A stretch of 64,000 nucleotides of DNA from Ideonella_A sakaiensis_A (lineage in GTDB: Bacteria > Pseudomonadota > Gammaproteobacteria > Burkholderiales > Burkholderiaceae_C): NCBI RefSeq assembly GCF_048320135.1, contig NZ_CP182947.1:868001-932000 (forward strand), given 5' to 3'. Shown here one piece after another: positions 44,022 to 52,320 of this stretch (its first letter is position 1; each line of letters begins with the position of its first letter). The position numbers and the translations under genes were made by a program. Under the pieces are notes generated by a model. The model was not told the DNA's origin. It saw only the letters and a list, made by a program, of their open reading frames with translations, and ran no database searches.

Positions 44022-44414
44022 TCAACTGCGGCCTAGTTCCTCGCAGACCTTGCGCAGCCGCTGCTCGGCATCCTCGGCGACATTGCGCACTTCCGGCTGC
44101 TTGACCATCTCCATCATCACCAGCGGGTCGACGAAGGCGACCGTGACCTGCTGATCGTTGTCCTGCCGCACGACGACATTGCACGGCAGCAGCAGACCGA
44201 CGTCGGCTTCGGCCTGCAAGGCCTTGTAGGCGAGCGGCGGATTGCAGGCGCCGAGGATGCGGTAGGGCCGCATCTGTTCGCCGAGTTTTTCCTTCATCGC
44301 GCCCTGCACGTCGATATCGCTCAAGACGCCGAAACCCTGCTCCTTCAACGCCGCCATCACCCGGTCGACCGCCTGGTCGAACGGCATCTGCAGCGTGGCA
44401 TGAAATCCATACAT
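44022..44414 (-). CDS. DUF302 domain-containing protein
   Basis: The 130-residue protein covers the whole DUF302 fold (MPFDQAVDRVMAALKEQGFG, YRILGACNPPLAYKAL, LLPCNVVVR). No signal peptide is present. The function is unknown, and members are common beside sulfur or thiosulfate genes. The chosen ATG gives MYGFHATLQ, and GGAGAG precedes it. It is convergent with the TauE gene. Confidence 0.88.
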   Translation of the reverse strand: MYGFHATLQMPFDQAVDRVMAALKEQGFGVLSDIDVQGAMKEKLGEQMRPYRILGACNPPLAYKALQAEADVGLLLPCNVVVRQDNDQQVTVAFVDPLVMMEMVKQPEVRNVAEDAEQRLRKVCEELGRS

Positions 44415-44490
44415 CGTGTTCTCTCCTGGAAAAGCAGCCGCCCCGGGATGCGGCGGACCAGCACGATGGACCGGCTGCAACTCGATTGGT

Positions 44491-46020
44491 TCAGCCGCCG
44501 CCTGCCGCCGCCGGCGGCCCGGCGACTGCGATCCGCAGGTCGGCAAGCCAGTCGGCATAAGCCTGCTCTCGCTGCTCGGGCGGCGAGCGCAGCAATGCCG
44601 ACGGATGCAGCGTCACCAGCACCGCAATGCCATCGTCGCGGCGCAGCCATTGCCCGCGTTCACGCAGCACCGCGACCGGGCGGCCGAGCACCGAGCGCGC
44701 CGCGGTGGCACCGAGCGCGATGATGACCTCCGGCTTCACCAACGCGATTTCGCGCTCGAACCAGTCGATGCAGGCGGCGGCCTCGCGCTGGGTCGGCGTC
44801 TTGTGGATGCGCCGCTTGCCGCGCAGTTCGAACTTGAAGTGCTTCACCGCATTCGTCACGTAGGCGAGGTCGCGCTTGACGCCGAGCTGCTCGAGCGCTT
44901 TCGCGAGCAATTGGCCGGCCGGGCCGACGAAGGGCTGGCCACGCAGATCTTCCTGATCACCCGGCTGCTCGCCGACGAACATCAGCCGCGCATCGATACC
45001 GCCAGCGCCGAAGACGGTCTGTGTCGCGTCGCGGTAAAGCGGACAGCCGGTGCAGCCGCGGGCGGCGTCGCGGGTCTGCTCGAGCGCAGCCGCGCGCTCG
45101 GCTGCACCTGCGGCGCGATCCGGTTGCGGCGGCAAGGGTTTTGTATCGTCGGGCATCGGAGCCTTCGATGCCGGCAGGCGGCGGATGGTTCGCAGCGGCA
45201 CTGTCGCCGCCTGCTCGACCATCGTGCCGCTGCGCTGCATGGCGGCTGCGCTGAGCGGGTCGATCAGGCTCGCCTCGGGCAGGTTTTTCCAATAGCGGCG
45301 CGGCATCTCCTTGCGCATCATCGCGAGCTTCAGCCGTGCCGGATTGAAGATGGTGCGGTAATAGGTCAGCCACAAGGCCTCGCCGGCATCGGCGTCAGGT
45401 GCCTGGTCGCGGCTTGCGCCGGCGGCAAACTGCAGCTCGCTGCCATTCCAGCTGACGCTGCGCAGCGGCGTCAGGATGCTCCAGTGCATCTGCGCGAAGC
45501 GGCGGGCAAAAAACGGCGCCGTGGCCTCGACGATGTGGTGCTCGGGTTCGAACCAGGCGACATGCAACGGCGGCAGCGCCGCGCCGCGGTCGATCTCGCG
45601 GAATCGCACGAAGGCCGTCATCTTGTGCTGCTCGCGGCGCACCACATGCGCCATCCGCTGCGCCTGCAGCCATTGCGGATCGAGCGGGTCGCCGCGCAAC
45701 GCCGGCTCATGCTGCAGCCTCCACAGGAGCTGGTAAAGCAGGGCAAATCGCGCCGGATCCCGGTGCAGCACGACCGCCTCGGCGAGTCGGGCATAGGCGC
45801 GCGGCACGCGCAGCAGCTCGCCGTCGATGCCGGCTTCGGCAAGTGGCGCAATGCCAGGCGCGTCGAACAGATCGGCTTCGGCGGCGTCGGCCACCTGCCA
45901 GCGCGCCTGTTGCGGCGCAATGCCGTCGGCGATCAGCGACCGTGCCGCGCGCCGGAAGCCGTCGAGATCGACCGGCCCGTCGAGCACGACACTGCGCCCG
46001 TCATCAGGACTGCCCGCCAT
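44491..46020 (-). CDS. udgX: DUF4130-UdgX fusion: uracil-DNA-binding glycosylase-like protein
   Basis: The 509-residue protein has two parts. Residues 1-290 match the TIGR03915/DUF4130 partner of radical SAM repair proteins. Residues 310-500 are a family 4-like uracil-DNA glycosylase with FeS cysteines (GCTGCPLYR, Cys323/Cys326), the site GEQPGDQEDLRG and HPSALLR. The KRRIH loop (residues 402-406) marks UdgX, which forms a covalent bond with DNA through its histidine. It overlaps no other gene and starts four bases after the radical SAM gene. It is probably SOS-controlled through the upstream LexA box. Confidence 0.92.
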   Translation of the reverse strand: MAGSPDDGRSVVLDGPVDLDGFRRAARSLIADGIAPQQARWQVADAAEADLFDAPGIAPLAEAGIDGELLRVPRAYARLAEAVVLHRDPARFALLYQLLWRLQHEPALRGDPLDPQWLQAQRMAHVVRREQHKMTAFVRFREIDRGAALPPLHVAWFEPEHHIVEATAPFFARRFAQMHWSILTPLRSVSWNGSELQFAAGASRDQAPDADAGEALWLTYYRTIFNPARLKLAMMRKEMPRRYWKNLPEASLIDPLSAAAMQRSGTMVEQAATVPLRTIRRLPASKAPMPDDTKPLPPQPDRAAGAAERAAALEQTRDAARGCTGCPLYRDATQTVFGAGGIDARLMFVGEQPGDQEDLRGQPFVGPAGQLLAKALEQLGVKRDLAYVTNAVKHFKFELRGKRRIHKTPTQREAAACIDWFEREIALVKPEVIIALGATAARSVLGRPVAVLRERGQWLRRDDGIAVLVTLHPSALLRSPPEQREQAYADWLADLRIAVAGPPAAAGGG

Positions 46021-46024
46021 CGGC

Positions 46025-47287
46025 TCAGAACAATGCCGCCTGCACCGGCGGCGCGCGCCGCAGCCGCTGCGCCATCCGCGCGGCATCGGCTTGCGGCGGT
46101 GGCCGATGGTCCGGCAGCACGACAAACGGCAGCACCTTGGCCGGGGACAGATGCAGGCGCTTCAGGTCGTCGCTGCGCAGTGCGCGCACCCGACGCGACT
46201 GCAGCATCCGCTCGACCGCCTTCACGCCGACGCCGGGCACGCGCAACAGCATCTCCTTCGGCGCGCGGTTCAGGTCGACCGGAAAACGCTCCGGATGGGC
46301 CAGTGCCCAGGCCAGCTTCGGGTCGAATTCGAGCGACAACATGCCGTCCGGGCCGGCGACGATCTCGTCGTGACCGAAACCGTAGAAGCGCAGCAGCCAG
46401 TCGGCCTGGTACAGCCGGTGCTCGCGTTGCAATGGCGCCGGCTTCGACGGCAGCGCAACCGGTGCATCCGGAATCGGGCTGAACGCCGAGTAATAGACAC
46501 GCTTCAACCGGTAGCTGCCATACAGGTTGGCGCTGGCGTTGAGGATGGTGCGGTCGTCGGTGGCGTCGGCGCCGACGATCATCTGCGTGCTCTGCCCGGC
46601 CGGCGCAAACCGTTGCGGCGCCGCGCGACGTGGCGGCAAGCCAGCCTGCGACGACACCGGTACCGGCCGCGCCGCCTGCTTCGCATCGTCGATGTGGATG
46701 CGGATCGTCGCCATCGAGCGGCGGATTGCCGCCCCGTCCTTCTCCGGCGCCAGTTCGCCGAGTGCGTGCGGCGTCGGCAATTCGACATTGATGCTGAGCC
46801 GGTCGGCGTAGCGGCCGGCGGCGGCGAGCAATTCGGGGCTGGCCTCCGGAATCGTCTTCAGATGGATATAGCCGCGAAAATCATGCTCCTCGCGCAGCAC
46901 CCGGGCGACCTCGATCACCTGCTCCATCGTGTAGTCGGCGCTGCGGATGATGCCGGAGCTGAGAAACAGGCCCTCGATGCAGTTGCGGCGGTAGAAATCG
47001 AGCGTCAACTGCACGACCTCGTCGACACTGAAACGCGCCCGCGGCACATTGCTGCTGACCCGGTTGACGCAATACAGGCAGTCGTAGGTGCAGTAGTTGG
47101 TCAGCAGGATCTTCAGCAGCGAAATGCAGCGGCCGTCCGGCGTATAGCTGTGGCAGATCCCCGAACCCTCGGTCGAGCCGATGCCCCGGCCGCCGATCGA
47201 ATGCCGCTTGTCGGCTGCACTCGAAGCGCACGAGGCATCGTATTTGGCCGCATCGGCAAGGATCGCGAGCTTTTCCTGCAGGTTCAT
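46025..47287 (-). CDS. putative DNA modification/repair radical SAM protein
   Basis: The 420-residue protein belongs to the family usually paired with DUF4130/UdgX proteins. The 4Fe-4S/SAM motif is Cys66-x3-Cys70-x2-Cys73 (LTNYCTYDCLYCVNR). Conserved stretches flank it (KYDASCASSAADKRHSIGG, GLFLSSGIIRS, NVELPTP). A helix-hairpin-helix (DLNRAPKEMLLRVPGVGVK, about residues 345-365) and a second HhH-like element point to DNA contact. The start codon touches the LexA-type site. There is no ribosome-binding site, so the message may be leaderless. Confidence 0.92.
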   Translation of the reverse strand: MNLQEKLAILADAAKYDASCASSAADKRHSIGGRGIGSTEGSGICHSYTPDGRCISLLKILLTNYCTYDCLYCVNRVSSNVPRARFSVDEVVQLTLDFYRRNCIEGLFLSSGIIRSADYTMEQVIEVARVLREEHDFRGYIHLKTIPEASPELLAAAGRYADRLSINVELPTPHALGELAPEKDGAAIRRSMATIRIHIDDAKQAARPVPVSSQAGLPPRRAAPQRFAPAGQSTQMIVGADATDDRTILNASANLYGSYRLKRVYYSAFSPIPDAPVALPSKPAPLQREHRLYQADWLLRFYGFGHDEIVAGPDGMLSLEFDPKLAWALAHPERFPVDLNRAPKEMLLRVPGVGVKAVERMLQSRRVRALRSDDLKRLHLSPAKVLPFVVLPDHRPPPQADAARMAQRLRRAPPVQAALF

Positions 47288-47306
47288 ACTGTATGAATAT
47301 ACAGCA
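47287..47306 (-). promoter_or_regulatory. LexA (SOS) box
   Basis: On the top strand the site reads TACTGTATGAATATACAGCA, fitting CTG-N10-CAG and the E. coli consensus closely. It abuts the ATG of the radical SAM gene (it shares one base). It overlaps TATATT on the coding strand, which could be the -10 element with a start point at or near the ATG. Confidence 0.82.
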
Positions 47307-47392
47307 GCACGCTGCAGCGGGGGGGCCTGCCTGAATAGCCCCTGGGAACACTCGGCCGGCCACCCTGCCTCAGCAGTGGTCGGCCCGCTGGA

Positions 47393-48433
47393 CTAGCGGT
47401 TTTTCTGCCCGCAACTCGACCGTGCTGCGGCACTGACGATCGCACCGTATTCATTCGGCGCGATCAGCCCTTCGGTGCGGAACAACTGGGCCGCGGCGAC
47501 AACTGCCGACACGTATTCGCCATGGTTACGCCAGTCGCCGTCGCAGGCTGCGAGCTGCCCGATCGAGCATCCTGCAGCATTGACCACCGCACCGGCCGGG
47601 GTTGCCGGGCACTGATCCTGCGCGTCGTCGACGCCGTCACCATCGGCATCGGTCGTCGTCGCCCATTTCGCTGGCACTTCGGTCGCCCCGTCACAGGGGA
47701 TCAGCTGCTCGGTCTCTATCACGACGTCGCGCATCCGCATCCAACCCGAGTTCGGATTGCCGGTGCCCATCATGAAGATGAACGTACCAAGCGGGTTCAG
47801 ATAGTTGGCCTCGAATACCGGCGTGCCGCTGCCGTCGGGGACCTGGGTCGGATCGCGGTAGATCCGCATCGTGTCACCGCTGCGGACGAACAGGTAGTGG
47901 GCCGATTCGCCATAGCCGGGATCGTAGAACGTATTGGTCGGCGGGGACGAATAGCCCGTCCACAGTCCAGCGAAGCCGCTTGGATAAACCAGCGCGCCGC
48001 ACTGGTTGGTCGGCGACGTCGGCACCGTTTCGTAGATATTCACGCTCATCCGGTTGCCATAACCGCCCGGATAGGTGCTGCTCTCGAAATGGAAGGAGAT
48101 TCTGAAGTCGCCTCCCATCGCCCACTTGGAATACGGCGACGGGTCTAGGTACCCGAGATAAACCGAGAAGCTGTGCAGCTCGAAACCGTCTGGCGAGATC
48201 GTCCAGAAACCCGGTTCGCTGCCGCCGGGGTAATTGAACGGTGACCAGAAATCATGGTCGATGCCGGATGCAACGATATCGCCACGCAGCGGATCGGACA
48301 CGGTATAAGCGTACTGCGCGTCGGCGGTGGTTGGCAGCGCGGCCGCAATCAGCAAGGCTCCGCTGGCGGCTATCCAGCGCGCGCTTTGGGCGGGGCGCGA
48401 GGACCAGTTGAAGTCGAGGCGTTGAAGATTCAC
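47393..48433 (-). CDS. secreted protein with a TSP3-type calcium-binding repeat
   Basis: The 346-residue protein starts MNLQRLDFNWSSRPAQ, then a signal segment (LLIAAALPTTADAQ). A beta-rich domain of about 220 residues follows (FWSPFNYPGGSEPGFWTISP, HFESSTYPGGYGNR). A thrombospondin type 3-like element comes next (TDADGDGVDDAQDQCPATPA), which binds calcium in eukaryotic relatives. It closes with a domain holding CSIGQLAACDGDWRNHGEYV and SSCGQKNR. The beta domain is not recognised. Two FNR-like sites lie upstream. Confidence 0.75.
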   Translation of the reverse strand: MNLQRLDFNWSSRPAQSARWIAASGALLIAAALPTTADAQYAYTVSDPLRGDIVASGIDHDFWSPFNYPGGSEPGFWTISPDGFELHSFSVYLGYLDPSPYSKWAMGGDFRISFHFESSTYPGGYGNRMSVNIYETVPTSPTNQCGALVYPSGFAGLWTGYSSPPTNTFYDPGYGESAHYLFVRSGDTMRIYRDPTQVPDGSGTPVFEANYLNPLGTFIFMMGTGNPNSGWMRMRDVVIETEQLIPCDGATEVPAKWATTTDADGDGVDDAQDQCPATPAGAVVNAAGCSIGQLAACDGDWRNHGEYVSAVVAAAQLFRTEGLIAPNEYGAIVSAAARSSCGQKNR

Positions 48434-48558
48434 TGTCTGCTCCTGTGATCGGTGGGGAGATCAGCAGCAGACCGTGAAGCAACGACATCGATAAAGCGAC
48501 AACTTCTTGACCTGCACTGGACGTGGATCCCACCGTAGCCAGCGACCTGCGGCATCGC

Positions 48559-48572
48559 TTGACATGGCTCAA
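48559..48572. promoter_or_regulatory. FNR/Anr-like site 1
   Basis: TTGACATGGCTCAA matches TTGAT-N4-ATCAA in 8 of 10 positions. It lies 126-139 bases upstream of the secreted-protein start codon. Confidence 0.35.
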
Positions 48573-48608
48573 GTTGGCCGGGTGAGACCGGTCATCTCTC
48601 AGCCTGTC

Positions 48609-48622
48609 TTGATTTGCCTCAA
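48609..48622. promoter_or_regulatory. FNR/Anr-like site 2
   Basis: TTGATTTGCCTCAA matches the consensus in 9 of 10 positions. Its centre is exactly 50 bases from that of site 1. The rest of 48434-48716 shows no gene or strong terminator. Confidence 0.4.
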
Positions 48623-48716
48623 GATCGGCGCGATCGGACCTGTCGGGCGGCTTGGGCGAATCCGATCAGTCGACTCAGGTCTTCGTAAGGTCACCCCCAC
48701 GAGGTGCGCGCGGCGC

Positions 48717-49607
48717 TCAGCCCTCCCCTGGCAGCGTCACCACCAGCACATCGGCCTTGCCCTCGGCGAGCACGTGTTTGGTGACACTGCCGAGCAGCAG
48801 GTCCTCGACCGCGCTGTGGCCATGTTTGCCGAGCACGACGAGGTCGCCGCCAAGCGCCTGCTCCTGCTCGACCAGGCGGAGTGACGGGTCGCCCTCGAGG
48901 ATGCAGGCGTCCCAGCTGCCGGCGCTCAGGCCGCCAGCCTTCGCCAGCGCATGCAGCTGCTGCGTCGCCTGCGCACGCGCCTGCAGCCGATAGCTGTCGA
49001 TCACCGCTGCGTCGACGCCGGCAAAACGCAGTTTCTCCTCATAGGGCACGCGAAAGGCATGAACCAGCAGCCAGCGCGCGCCTGGCGCCGTCTGCTGCGC
49101 CTGCGCCAGCACTTCGGCCGAAAATGGCGAAAAATCGATTGCCAGCAGCGCGCGGCGATAGCGCTGCTGCGCCTCGGTGCGCACGATCAGCACCGGCCGC
49201 GTGGTCCTGCGCAGCAGCCGCTCGGCGGTCGAACCCAGCACCAGGTGACGCAATACGCCGGCGCCACGTGCACCGAGCACCAACAGCGCGACATCGAGCT
49301 CATCGGCAGCGCGGGCAACTTCGTCGAGCACATTGCCGCGGACCAGCCGCGCGTGCACCGTGCCGCCATGGGCGGACTGCAAATCGTCGGCCAGTTTCTG
49401 CAGCTGCTGTTGCGCCTGCTGCTGCATCTGCTGCTCCATGCCCTTGCCGAGCCACTCGCGCAGATCGGCCAGCGCGTGCGCCGGCGGGACGTGCAACAGC
49501 GTCAGTTCCGCACCGCGCTGGCGCGCAAGACGGGCAGCGCGGTCGGCCGCGTGACGCGCATGAGCCGACAGATCGGTGGCAGCCAGCAGTGGCTTGGGGG
49601 TGCTCAT
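48717..49607 (-). CDS. tandem universal stress protein (two UspA domains)
   Basis: The 296-residue protein has two Usp domains. Each has an ATP-binding glycine pattern: LGARGAGVLRHLVLGSTAE (first) and LGKHGHSAVEDLLLGSVTK (second). A Gln-rich coiled insertion (MEQQMQQQAQQQLQKLADDL) lies in the first domain. It is co-transcribed with the antiporter (four-base overlap). The pair suggests a Usp subunit regulating potassium/proton exchange. Confidence 0.92.
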   Translation of the reverse strand: MSTPKPLLAATDLSAHARHAADRAARLARQRGAELTLLHVPPAHALADLREWLGKGMEQQMQQQAQQQLQKLADDLQSAHGGTVHARLVRGNVLDEVARAADELDVALLVLGARGAGVLRHLVLGSTAERLLRRTTRPVLIVRTEAQQRYRRALLAIDFSPFSAEVLAQAQQTAPGARWLLVHAFRVPYEEKLRFAGVDAAVIDSYRLQARAQATQQLHALAKAGGLSAGSWDACILEGDPSLRLVEQEQALGGDLVVLGKHGHSAVEDLLLGSVTKHVLAEGKADVLVVTLPGEG

Positions 49608-51265
49608 CGCGGTGTCTCCGGTGACTGGATCTCGCGGGCAAGCCGACGCGCCGCATGCGACGCGGCGTCGTCGAACGGGTTGAAGATCAGCGTGATGCCG
49701 GCAGCCGACAATGCCCGCACATGGGCCTCGTCACGGGCGGCTGCGGCAACCCGACCTCGATAGCCTAACGCGTGCAGCCCATCGAGCAATGCGCGGTTGC
49801 TGTCGGCCGACGGCAGGGTCGTGATGACCCAGCCGGTCGCCGTCAGCGGCAGGCTGGCCAGCAACTCGGGATCCTCGGCATCGCCGAAGTCGACCGCCAG
49901 GCCCCGCTTCTTCAGCATCCGCACCGCTTCCGGATCGAAATCGACGCCGCGAACGCGGATACCGGCTTCGATCAGGTCGCCGATCAGGCGGCTGCCGTAT
50001 CGGCCGAGGCCGAAGACGATCGCCTGCGGCGCAGACTCGCCCGGCATCGGCGCGGTGACCGCCTGTTCGCGAAACGGATTGCGGCGTTCGAAGACGCCCA
50101 GCCACGGCGCCAGCCGTTCGTACAGGGCTTGCGAGTAGAGGATCATGTAGGTCGAAACGGTGATCGTCACGACGCCGACCAGCGTGACCAGGCCGAGTGC
50201 CCCGGTGCCGACATGGCCGAGCGTGATCCCCATCGCGATGAAGACGATCGAGAATTCGCTGATCTGCGCCACCGTCAGTCCGGCCATGAAGCCGGTACGG
50301 CGGCGGTAGCCCATCGCGCCCATGATTGCCATCACGATCAGCGGATTGCCGAGCAGCACGAACAGCGACAACACGCCGGCTGCGCCGACTTCGGCGCCGA
50401 GCGTCGTGAAATCGAGCTTGGCGCCGAGGTCGATGAAAAAGAACAGCAACAGAAAATCGCGGATGCCGGTCAGCCGCGCACTGATCGCCTCCCGATAGGG
50501 AGTCGAGGCCAGCGAGAAACCGGCCAGAAAGGCGCCGGCTTCCTTGCTGAAACCGGCCCAGTCGCCGAGCGCGGCCAGCGTGACTCCCCAGGCGATGCCG
50601 AAAACCAGCAGCAGTTCCTGCGAGCGTGCCATCACCGCGACCAGCCGCGGCAGCACCCAGCGCATCAGCACGAACATCAGCAGCGCCGCGGCCAGGATGC
50701 GGCCGCCGAGCGAGAAGGCGATCGCCGCAGCACCGGCATCGTCGCCGCCGCTGCGCAATGCGCTCATCAGCATCATCGCGACGATCACCGCGACGTCCTG
50801 CACGATCAGAAAGCCGACCGCGATGCGGCCGTGCAGGCTGTCGAGCTCGCGCTTGTCCGACAGCAGCTTGACGATGATGATCGTGCTCGAGAAGGTCAAT
50901 GCGACGGCGATATAAACCGCTTCGAGCGGCGGCTTGCCGAGCGCCAGCACGAGCATGATGCCGAAGGCGATCGTGAATGCCAGCTGGCCGAGGCCGGTGG
51001 CGACCGCGACCGGACCGATGTGGCGCACATGGTGCAGGTCCAGCCGCAGCCCGACGACAAACAGCAGCACCGTGACCCCCATCTGCGCCAGCAGATCGAT
51101 TTCGTCCTGGGCGCGAACCCATTCGAAACCCGACGGGCCGGCGGCGATGCCGACTGCGATGTAGGCAATCAGCACCGGCTGGCGCAGCCGCACGCCGACC
51201 GCGCCGGCGAGCGCGCAGGCCAGCAGCAGCAGCGCAAATTCGGCAAATGGAGCGAGGCCGGCCAT
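49604..51265 (-). CDS. KefB/YbaL-type cation:proton antiporter with TrkA-N domain
   Basis: The 553-residue CPA2 antiporter has about 12 helices in the N-terminal part (ALTFSSTIIIVKLLSDKREL, AVGFLIVQDVAVIVAMML). A C-terminal RCK/TrkA-N Rossmann domain follows (AIVFGLGRYGSRLIGDLIEA, VDFDPEAVRMLKKRG). No TrkA-C is obvious, as in YbaL. The first ATG with family-like length gives MAGLAPFAEF. Its 3' end overlaps the Usp start. Confidence 0.92.
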   Translation of the reverse strand: MAGLAPFAEFALLLLACALAGAVGVRLRQPVLIAYIAVGIAAGPSGFEWVRAQDEIDLLAQMGVTVLLFVVGLRLDLHHVRHIGPVAVATGLGQLAFTIAFGIMLVLALGKPPLEAVYIAVALTFSSTIIIVKLLSDKRELDSLHGRIAVGFLIVQDVAVIVAMMLMSALRSGGDDAGAAAIAFSLGGRILAAALLMFVLMRWVLPRLVAVMARSQELLLVFGIAWGVTLAALGDWAGFSKEAGAFLAGFSLASTPYREAISARLTGIRDFLLLFFFIDLGAKLDFTTLGAEVGAAGVLSLFVLLGNPLIVMAIMGAMGYRRRTGFMAGLTVAQISEFSIVFIAMGITLGHVGTGALGLVTLVGVVTITVSTYMILYSQALYERLAPWLGVFERRNPFREQAVTAPMPGESAPQAIVFGLGRYGSRLIGDLIEAGIRVRGVDFDPEAVRMLKKRGLAVDFGDAEDPELLASLPLTATGWVITTLPSADSNRALLDGLHALGYRGRVAAAARDEAHVRALSAAGITLIFNPFDDAASHAARRLAREIQSPETPR

Positions 51266-51529
51266 CGCGTCAGTGGCGCCAGCCAGCAACCGGCACGCCG
51301 CGGCGCAGCGGTTCCGGGCCGGGCGACGCGGCCGCATCGAATCCAATCGCTCCCGCGACGGTGCACCCCAGCGCGCTCAGACAGCTCATCGGCAGGGACT
51401 CCCAGGGCCAGCGGCCGTCGCCATCATAAGCGGCGACCCGCCGGCCGGAGCCGCGCCGACGGCGGCTGAACTCTGGCGCGCCGGCGGGTTCATACTCCTG
51501 CAATAACACCAACCAGGACCAGACCGCGC

Positions 51530-52159
51530 ATGAGCACCGACGTGAAACCCAACAAACCGTTCGCGATGATCCGGGAATTTCACCTCGCCGACTGGTTTAC
51601 GCTTGCCAACGCCGTCTGCGGGACCGGCGCGCTGTTCTCGATGTTGAGCTACATCCAGAGCGGCGAAGTCATCCATGTGCTGTACGCCTGCGCACTGGTG
51701 CTGGCGGCACTGATCTTCGACGTGCTCGACGGCCGGGTCGCCCGCTGGCGGCAGAAATCATCCAGCCTGGGACGCGAACTCGACTCGCTGGCCGACGTGA
51801 TCTCGTTCGGCGTTGCGCCGGCGATCATCGCCTACGGCTGCGGCATGCAGGGTTTTTTCGACCGCATCGTGCTCGCCTTCTTCGTCGCCTGCGGCGTTTC
51901 GCGGCTGGCGCGCTTCAACGTCACCGCGGAGACGCTCTCCGACGGCAGCGGCAAGGTCAAATATTTCGAAGGCACGCCGATCCCGACCTCGATCCTGCTG
52001 GTCGCGCTGCTGGCGGTTGCCGCATCGACCGGCGCGATCGGCCAGCAGCTGTGGTTCGGCGAGTGGCGAATCGCCGGCTTCGTGCTGCACCCGCTGGTGC
52101 TGCTGTTTGCCTTGTCGGGTTCGCTGATGATCAGCCGGATCAAGATTCCGAAATTCTGA
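51530..52159 (+). CDS. pssA: CDP-diacylglycerol-serine O-phosphatidyltransferase
   Basis: The 209-residue membrane enzyme makes phosphatidylserine, the precursor of phosphatidylethanolamine. The CDP-alcohol phosphotransferase motif is complete: DVLDGRVAR at about residues 65-73, then G with D-x3-D in GRELDSLAD. About six helices follow. It is transcribed away from the antiporter operon. AACCAGGACCAG precedes the ATG without a strong ribosome site. Confidence 0.93.
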   Translation: MSTDVKPNKPFAMIREFHLADWFTLANAVCGTGALFSMLSYIQSGEVIHVLYACALVLAALIFDVLDGRVARWRQKSSSLGRELDSLADVISFGVAPAIIAYGCGMQGFFDRIVLAFFVACGVSRLARFNVTAETLSDGSGKVKYFEGTPIPTSILLVALLAVAASTGAIGQQLWFGEWRIAGFVLHPLVLLFALSGSLMISRIKIPKF

Positions 52160-52177
52160 GCCGGGACCGGTTCAATG

Positions 52178-52191
52178 GCGGGTTAACCCGC
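52178..52191. promoter_or_regulatory. perfect 14-bp palindrome between pssA and the ABC operon
   Basis: GCGGGTTAACCCGC, 18 bases after the pssA stop, is self-complementary with no loop. It could be an operator or part of a terminator. No T-tract is adjacent. Confidence 0.35.
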
Positions 52192-52320
52192 GGCGCTGAT
52201 CGCGCACATCACCAGCTTTGATTGGACGGGCAGCAGTCTTGCCCGGCAGGATGCGCTCCGCTGCAGCAGGGCGGATGTCGCCGTGCCGTCACGCCCGCCT
52301 CAAACGAACTGGAGATTCCG

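Noticed and set aside
44416..47296. Long plus-strand frames opposite the radical SAM/UdgX operon
   Set aside because: Shadow frames. The minus strand carries catalytic motifs and a LexA box in the right place.
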